Positions 6,558-10,150 of a DNA stretch of 10,150 bases are shown in pieces. Both the position numbers and the translations under genes were made by a program. Position 1 is the first letter of the stretch, and each line of letters begins with the position of its first letter. A model generated the notes under the pieces. The model saw only the letters and a list, made by a program, of their open reading frames with translations. It ran no database searches and was not told the origin of the DNA. Source of the DNA: an uncultured Clostridia bacterium (GTDB lineage Bacteria > Bacillota > Clostridia > Lachnospirales > Lachnospiraceae); contig CAMJIC010000080.1 in the NCBI GenBank assembly GCA_946405675.1, forward strand, positions 1-10,150, read 5' to 3'.

Positions 6558-7580
6558 TTAATCATCAACTTCCGTTTTCCCTTCAGCTTTTTCTGCAGTC
6601 TTCACTTCATCCTTCTCCTGAGCGAAAACATCTTCCAGATATTCCTTCTCGGTCTGCTCATACAGCTCACGGTTTTCAAATACGCTGGAGCCGTGCCCCG
6701 CATTCTCCACAAGGAGAAGCCGTTTTTTGGATGGGCACACTTCATAGTTCTTCTCGCTCATCCATGTCGGAACAAATCGATCCTCCTTTCCATGGATCAG
6801 CAGGACCGGAACCCGGTTGTCCTTCAATGTATCCAGGGTAGAGCAGTCACTGAAGCCATATCCGGCAACCGCTTTCGAGCGGATCTCGGTGGCTTTCAAA
6901 ATGGGGGCAGCGGGCAGGTGGTAATCCTTCTGGATCACATGGGCGAAAATATCATAGGGTGAGGTGTAGGCGCAGTCCGCAATGACTGCAGATACCGTCT
7001 CCTGAATCTCAGGAAGCCCCAACGCCATCAGCACCGTGGCACCGCCCATGGAAGTCCCGTGAAGCACAATCCGGATATCATTGCCAAACCGCTCACGGCA
7101 ATACCTGACCCAGTCCAGCGTATCGAACCGGTCTAATATGCCAAAGCCTACATACTGCCCTTCGCTCTTCCCGTGCGCCCTCGCATCCAGCAGCAAGACC
7201 TCATAACCCTGGCTGTGGAAGAACATGGCATGGGTGGAATTATCCATGGCATTGCTGGTAAAGCCATGGTGCAGCATAACCAGCCGTCCCGAAGGCGTTT
7301 CGGCCGGCAGATAATACGCATGCAGCACAAGTCCGTCACTGGAATGGATGAAGACATCCTCCAGATTCTGCTTTTCCATCCATTCCCCCACAGGAGCCAT
7401 GGAGAGTCTATACTCCGCCATCTTCGCAGGATCCGCAAACTCTTTGATAATATCCTCGCTGGTTCCCGCCGGCCTTGGAAGCGTCCTGTTAAACAGCATC
7501 GCTGAGCCGATCCCCGTTGCCACTCCTGCAGCACTGGCTGCCGCCCCGGCCGCAATCTTGATCACTGTTTCTTTTTTCAT
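6558..7580 (-). CDS. Membrane-anchored alpha/beta hydrolase
   Basis: Serine hydrolase of 340 residues. The N-terminus (MKKETVIKIAAG... to about residue 30) is a short positive tip followed by an Ala/Gly-rich hydrophobic segment, likely a signal anchor. Catalytic fold elements are visible: oxyanion-region HHGF 104-107, nucleophile elbow GTSMGG 175-180 (S177), Asp D267 in HGKED, His H296 in NAGHGS. The C-terminal ~25 residues are a charged Lys/Glu-rich tail. It resembles the broad YqkD/BEM46-like group of anchored esterases, whose substrates are mostly unknown. It starts 50 nt after the SCP2-like gene and precedes the condensation gene, so it may release or hydrolyse an acyl product; this is inference from context. 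The ATG at 7580 has only AAAAAGG 11 nt upstream, contributed by the last copy of the 14-bp repeat. Fold and triad are confident. Confidence 0.9.
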   Translation of the reverse strand: MKKETVIKIAAGAAASAAGVATGIGSAMLFNRTLPRPAGTSEDIIKEFADPAKMAEYRLSMAPVGEWMEKQNLEDVFIHSSDGLVLHAYYLPAETPSGRLVMLHHGFTSNAMDNSTHAMFFHSQGYEVLLLDARAHGKSEGQYVGFGILDRFDTLDWVRYCRERFGNDIRIVLHGTSMGGATVLMALGLPEIQETVSAVIADCAYTSPYDIFAHVIQKDYHLPAAPILKATEIRSKAVAGYGFSDCSTLDTLKDNRVPVLLIHGKEDRFVPTWMSEKNYEVCPSKKRLLLVENAGHGSSVFENRELYEQTEKEYLEDVFAQEKDEVKTAEKAEGKTEVDD

Positions 7581-7586
7581 TTTAAT

Positions 7587-7642
7587 GATTACCTTTTTAC
7601 AATTACCCTTTCACAATTACACTTTCAGGATTACCCTTTCAC
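7587..7642. repeat. Four tandem copies of a 14-bp repeat
   Basis: Four copies with exact 14-bp period: GATTACCTTTTTAC (7587-7600), AATTACCCTTTCAC (7601-7614), AATTACACTTTCAG (7615-7628), GATTACCCTTTCAC (7629-7642). The last copy covers the final codons and TAA stop of the SCP2-like gene. The array therefore looks like repeated duplication of that gene's 3' end. On the minus strand each unit reads roughly GTGAAAGGGTAATT and offers an AAAGG-like ribosome site plus a TAA. The copy nearest the hydrolase supplies its only visible ribosome site. Confidence 0.9.
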
Positions 7643-7963
7643 ACGATTCTGCACCAGGTCAGCAAATACCAGTGCCTTGTCCAGGTCTCCTTCCACCTTC
7701 AGCCTGCCCGCCTCAAAAGCCTTTACCGGATCCAGGTTCCCCTGAAGAAGCAGGTTAAAATCCTCGCCGCTGATCTGGATCCGGCACTGCCTGTCGTAAT
7801 ACTCATAAGGCTCCACACTGATCCTGCCGTCCTTGACTTCCACATAGAACACGCCCGGCTGCTCTCCCCCGATATCAATCTGTACAGCCATAAAATCAAT
7901 CCCGGAAATATCCGCCTTTGCAGCCATCTCCCTTGCCATGCTCAATATCGTTTCAAATTTCAT
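7631..7963 (-). CDS. SCP2-like sterol/lipid-carrier domain protein
   Basis: Single-domain protein of 110 residues. The C-terminal half has the SCP2 pattern: GEDFNLLLQGNLDPVKAFEAG followed by LKVEGDLDKALVFADL, the GxLxPxxAFxxGxLxVxGD signature of the family. SCP2 domains enclose a hydrophobic tunnel and bind fatty acids, acyl chains or sterols; many bacterial ones have no known ligand. I chose the second ATG of the ATGATG at 7966/7963, which has AGAGG 6 nt upstream. The longer frame to 8056 needs a GTG and would run through the palindrome at 7982-8013. It lies 112 nt after the GH13 gene and 50 nt before the hydrolase gene. It may hold the acyl substrate or product of the carrier/condensation set, which is inference. 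No signal peptide or membrane segment. Confidence 0.85.
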   Translation of the reverse strand: MKFETILSMAREMAAKADISGIDFMAVQIDIGGEQPGVFYVEVKDGRISVEPYEYYDRQCRIQISGEDFNLLLQGNLDPVKAFEAGRLKVEGDLDKALVFADLVQNRVKG

Positions 7964-7981
7964 CATAAACCTCTTTTTCTG

Positions 7982-8013
7982 GTAACTGTTCAGAACCCGT
8001 TCTGAACAGTTAC
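7982..8013. repeat. 32-bp palindrome before the SCP2-like ribosome site
   Basis: GTAACTGTTCAGAAC (7982-7996) is the exact reverse complement of 7999-8013 with a 2-nt centre. It matches the copy at 2802-2833 except for two positions per arm, and each change is mirrored in the other arm. It ends a few bases before the ribosome site of the SCP2-like gene. It is bracketed by an 11-bp direct repeat CTTTTTCTGGT (7973-7983 and 8013-8023), resembling a target-site duplication. On the plus strand a T5 run follows the stem, but no plus-strand gene ends here. The rest of the gap up to 8075 holds only a small CGGCC/GGCCG stem (8063-8075) next to the GH13 stop. Confidence 0.85.
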
Positions 8014-8075
8014 TTTTTCTGGTTCTTTGCATCCTTACGCATACGCCACGATGCACAGGATGCGGCCTGCGGCCG

Positions 8076-9935
8076 TCAGAAGCTGTTCGCCCAGTTCACC
8101 AGAGAATTATGCCATACATTTTCCGCTACATCCCGGCGCATCTGGTCTGTCACCGGGCCGTTTTTGGCAAGCTTGGACAAAATCACTGCCTGAAGCTGGC
8201 TGACCGTCATCAGATCATACGGGATATCGGGAATCTCCGTTTCGGGCACTGCCTGCCCGGCCAGCGTCTCTGCCTGAGCAGAAGCCTCACCGGACGGCTC
8301 AGCGGCTTCTGTCTGAGCATTGCCGGACGCCTCACCTGCTTCTGCCTGAACCTTGCCGGACGCCTCATCTGCTTCTGTCTGAACCTTGCCGGACACCTCA
8401 CCTGCTCCTGCCTGAACCTTTTCGGACGATGCAGCCACATTCGATGAATCTGGGTTCTTCTGCGCAGCGGCGCCTTCATTCGCATCCTTCACCGATGCCG
8501 CTTTCTCCGCAGCCTCTTCTTCTGCCGCGCACGTTCCCTCTGCCAACCTCTCCTGCTGCAGGATATCTGCATCCTTCACCTGCGTACCTTCCCGTCCGGC
8601 CAGCTCCGCCTCTGGGACGAAGACGTCTCCGCTGCAGCCCTGAAGAGAGAAATTCAGCCTTCCCCCGGAACACTCCAGCCGCCTTCCGCTGAGCAGTCCC
8701 ACGTAGCCGCCCTCTCTTCCGGCCTCCACATTGATCCATGCTTCCCCGTCACTGTTATTGACCGCCACGATCAGGCTGCCACGGCCAAAGGCAAACTGCT
8801 GGTTCGTCAGGCACAGCTGCCTGTAATCGCCATACACCAGCTCCTGCTTCCATTGATCATGGATACTTCCCAGGGACGCAATGAGCCCGGTGCAGGGATT
8901 CTTTTCAGCAGCATCCGCATGATCCTTCAGATCAATAAAAGGACGCAGGGAATCATCGGAATACTGCTCCTTCCTGCCCTCGATCCCAAACTCGCTGCCA
9001 TAGTACACCGACGGGATACCGGGAAGTGTATAGAGCAGGATATGAACCGGCGTATAATGCGCCTTGTTCATCAGCTTGGTATAAATCCGCTCCACATCGT
9101 GATTATCCACAAAATTGTACAGCCTGATGTGATCCGGTACCATATCCCTGGTACGGTTCACCGTATGGGCAATTTCAAAATAGTTGTGGTCATTATGCCC
9201 GGAGTACAACGCCTTATGGAGCGCGTAATTCGTCACACTGTGAAGCGTGTTCTCATTCGCCCAGCGGGAATAGTCCCCATGGATGACCTCTCCCATCAGC
9301 CAGAAGTCTTCCTTCACCTCATCCGCCGTCCGGCGCAGCGCCTTCATGAACTCAAAATCCAGAACATCCGCAGCATCCAGCCGTATCCCGTCCACATCAA
9401 ACTCATTCACCCAGAAGCGGATGACATCACAGATGTAATCCCGGACTGCCGGATTCCTCTGATTCAGCTTCACCAGCAGATTAAAGCCGCCCCAGTTGTC
9501 ATACGAAAATCCATCATGGTACTCTGTATCTCCCCAGAAGTTCACATTACAGTACCAGTCTTTATAAGCGGAATTCTCCCGGTTTGCCTGAATATCCTTG
9601 AACGCAAAGAAATCACGGCCTGTATGGTTGAACACACCGTCAAAAATCACCCGGATCCCTGCCTTATGGCAGGCAGCCACAAATTCCTTCAGGTCTTCAT
9701 TCGTCCCCAGCCGGCTGTCCAGAAGCTTGTAGTCAGTCGTCTCATATCCGTGTCCTACAGACTGAAACAAAGGGCCGATATACAGGGCAGTAAACCCGAG
9801 CTTCCTGATGTGATCGATCCAGGGAATCAAAGTATTCAGCCTGTGAACCGGCTCACTGTAGTCATTCTTCTTCGGGGCACCGCACAGCCCCAGCGGATAG
9901 ATATGATAAAAAACCGCTTCGTTATACCATGACAT
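8076..9935 (-). CDS. Intracellular GH13 alpha-amylase-family enzyme with C-terminal tail domain
   Basis: Product of 619 residues without a signal peptide. The GH13 (beta/alpha)8 domain covers about 1-380: region I DGVFNHTG 99-106, region II DGIRLDAAD 182-190 (R185, nucleophile D187), region III GEVI 215-218 (acid/base E216), region IV FVDNHD 275-280 (D280). It acts on alpha-glucans or maltodextrins in the cytoplasm; cyclomaltodextrinase/neopullulanase or alpha-glucosidase activity fits best, exact specificity unknown. A beta-rich domain follows to ~445. Then comes an Ala/Glu/Ser-rich linker (~446-566) with 11-residue repeats and a predicted-helical end domain (567-619: MTVSQLQAVI...NSLVNWANSF) that I do not recognise. 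I chose the ATG at 9935 with GGAGG (9944-9948) 8 nt upstream; the longer frame to 9980 needs TTG. First gene of the minus-strand run; no other starch-use genes are visible. Confidence 0.93.
   Translation of the reverse strand: MSWYNEAVFYHIYPLGLCGAPKKNDYSEPVHRLNTLIPWIDHIRKLGFTALYIGPLFQSVGHGYETTDYKLLDSRLGTNEDLKEFVAACHKAGIRVIFDGVFNHTGRDFFAFKDIQANRENSAYKDWYCNVNFWGDTEYHDGFSYDNWGGFNLLVKLNQRNPAVRDYICDVIRFWVNEFDVDGIRLDAADVLDFEFMKALRRTADEVKEDFWLMGEVIHGDYSRWANENTLHSVTNYALHKALYSGHNDHNYFEIAHTVNRTRDMVPDHIRLYNFVDNHDVERIYTKLMNKAHYTPVHILLYTLPGIPSVYYGSEFGIEGRKEQYSDDSLRPFIDLKDHADAAEKNPCTGLIASLGSIHDQWKQELVYGDYRQLCLTNQQFAFGRGSLIVAVNNSDGEAWINVEAGREGGYVGLLSGRRLECSGGRLNFSLQGCSGDVFVPEAELAGREGTQVKDADILQQERLAEGTCAAEEEAAEKAASVKDANEGAAAQKNPDSSNVAASSEKVQAGAGEVSGKVQTEADEASGKVQAEAGEASGNAQTEAAEPSGEASAQAETLAGQAVPETEIPDIPYDLMTVSQLQAVILSKLAKNGPVTDQMRRDVAENVWHNSLVNWANSF
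8265..8426 (-). repeat. 33-bp coding minisatellite in the GH13 linker
   Basis: Encodes four 11-residue repeats: SEKVQAGAGEV, SGKVQTEADEA, SGKVQAEAGEA, SGNAQTEAAEP (residues 504-547), and a degenerate fifth beginning SGEASAQAET. The DNA unit is 33 bp, so copy-number change by slippage would keep frame and only alter linker length. The sequence is acidic, Ala-rich and without hydrophobic core residues, so it is probably a flexible or helical spacer. Confidence 0.85.
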
Positions 9936-9972
9936 CAAACATACCTCCGTCAATATCAAAACTGCTTTGGAT

Positions 9973-10004
9973 CTGCTCAATCATAACAGAGAAATCCTGA
10001 GCAG
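9973..10004 (-). promoter_or_regulatory. Candidate extended -10 promoter inside an inverted repeat, upstream of GH13
   Basis: On the minus strand TATGAT (9985-9980) is preceded by TG at 9988-9987, giving an extended -10 pattern TGTTATGAT. No good -35 hexamer lies 17 nt upstream. A 7-bp inverted repeat, CTGCTCA (9973-9979) and TGAGCAG (9998-10004), brackets the -10 element and could be an operator or a hairpin. Transcription would start near 9973, giving a leader of roughly 40 nt. This is the best promoter candidate for the minus-strand run, but it rests on short motifs. Confidence 0.35.
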
Positions 10005-10060
10005 TTCCTTATTTCACCGAAATTAGATTAGCATGATTCAATTCCTGATGTCCAGTGGTC

Positions 10061-10146
10061 GTTACAGGTCACTTCCTGCATACCGATGATCTGTAGTTAC
10101 AAGTCACACTCCTGCCAGCGTTTCTGTTCACTGCCCGGCTGGGCAG
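10061..10146. repeat. Right-end copy of the large palindromic repeat, with a duplicated arm
   Basis: Plus-strand 10095-10146 matches the minus strand of 71-21 with one 1-nt indel and few substitutions; AGTTAYAAGTCACAC and GTTCACTGCCCGGC are shared. The stem CTGCCC (10131-10136) with GGGCAG (10141-10146) is intact, then the sequence diverges near the window edge. Its outer arm (GTTACAAGTCACACTCCTGC, 10096-10115) is repeated in slightly altered form at 10061-10079. This lies upstream of the GH13 gene. No gene is visible between 9936 and 10150. Confidence 0.7.
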
Positions 10147-10150
10147 GCTA

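Noticed and set aside
7964..8056. N-terminal extension of the SCP2-like protein
   Set aside because: It needs a GTG start, runs through the palindrome and its direct repeat, and adds sequence outside the SCP2 domain.
8853..9932. 359-residue plus-strand open frame opposite the GH13 gene
   Set aside because: It mirrors the codon structure of a secure GH13 coding region and has no domain-like sequence of its own.

Overview
The window looks like chromosomal DNA from a Gram-positive anaerobe of the class Clostridia, most likely a Lachnospiraceae-type gut bacterium. This is inferred from strong GGAGG ribosome binding sites, moderately high GC, an intracellular GH13 enzyme without a signal peptide, a clostridial-looking nagA and the many short intergenic palindromes. 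I could not run a search, so the taxonomy is a judgement. All eight genes I accept lie on the minus strand, so transcription runs from right to left.

Layout in transcription order: (1) 9935-8076, GH13 alpha-amylase-family glucosidase with a repeat-rich linker and a small C-terminal domain; (2) 7963-7631, SCP2-like lipid-carrier protein; (3) 7580-6558, membrane-anchored alpha/beta hydrolase; (4) 6355-4889, stand-alone NRPS-type condensation domain; (5) 4715-4488, acyl carrier protein; (6) 4399-2867, acyl-AMP/acyl-CoA ligase; (7) 2781-1303, RelA/SpoT-like HD hydrolase fused to an aminoglycoside-phosphotransferase-fold kinase; (8) 1215-73, N-acetylglucosamine-6-phosphate deacetylase NagA.

The core is a dissociated 'C + T + A' set: ligase, carrier protein and condensation enzyme as separate adjacent genes, with a serine hydrolase and an SCP2 lipid-binding protein just upstream. 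The ligase resembles fatty-acid activators (LPIHHAY, no amino-acid-binding Asp signature). The simplest reading is that a fatty acid is adenylated, loaded on the carrier and passed by the HHxxxD enzyme to an amine or alcohol, giving an acyl amide or ester. The product cannot be read from sequence. The flanking carbohydrate genes (GH13, nagA) and the HD-kinase have no obvious link to this chemistry.

The intergenic DNA is unusually structured. Two 32-bp near-perfect palindromes (2802-2833, 7982-8013) differ by paired compensatory changes and both sit just upstream of a ribosome binding site. A six-copy ~23-bp tandem repeat precedes the carrier gene, and a four-copy exact-period 14-bp repeat fills the SCP2-hydrolase gap. 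A 24-nt sequence recurs just after the stops of the hydrolase and condensation genes. A larger palindromic repeat occurs at both ends of the window in opposite orientation. No tRNA, rRNA, transposase, prophage gene or CRISPR array was seen, and no gap exceeds 300 bases.
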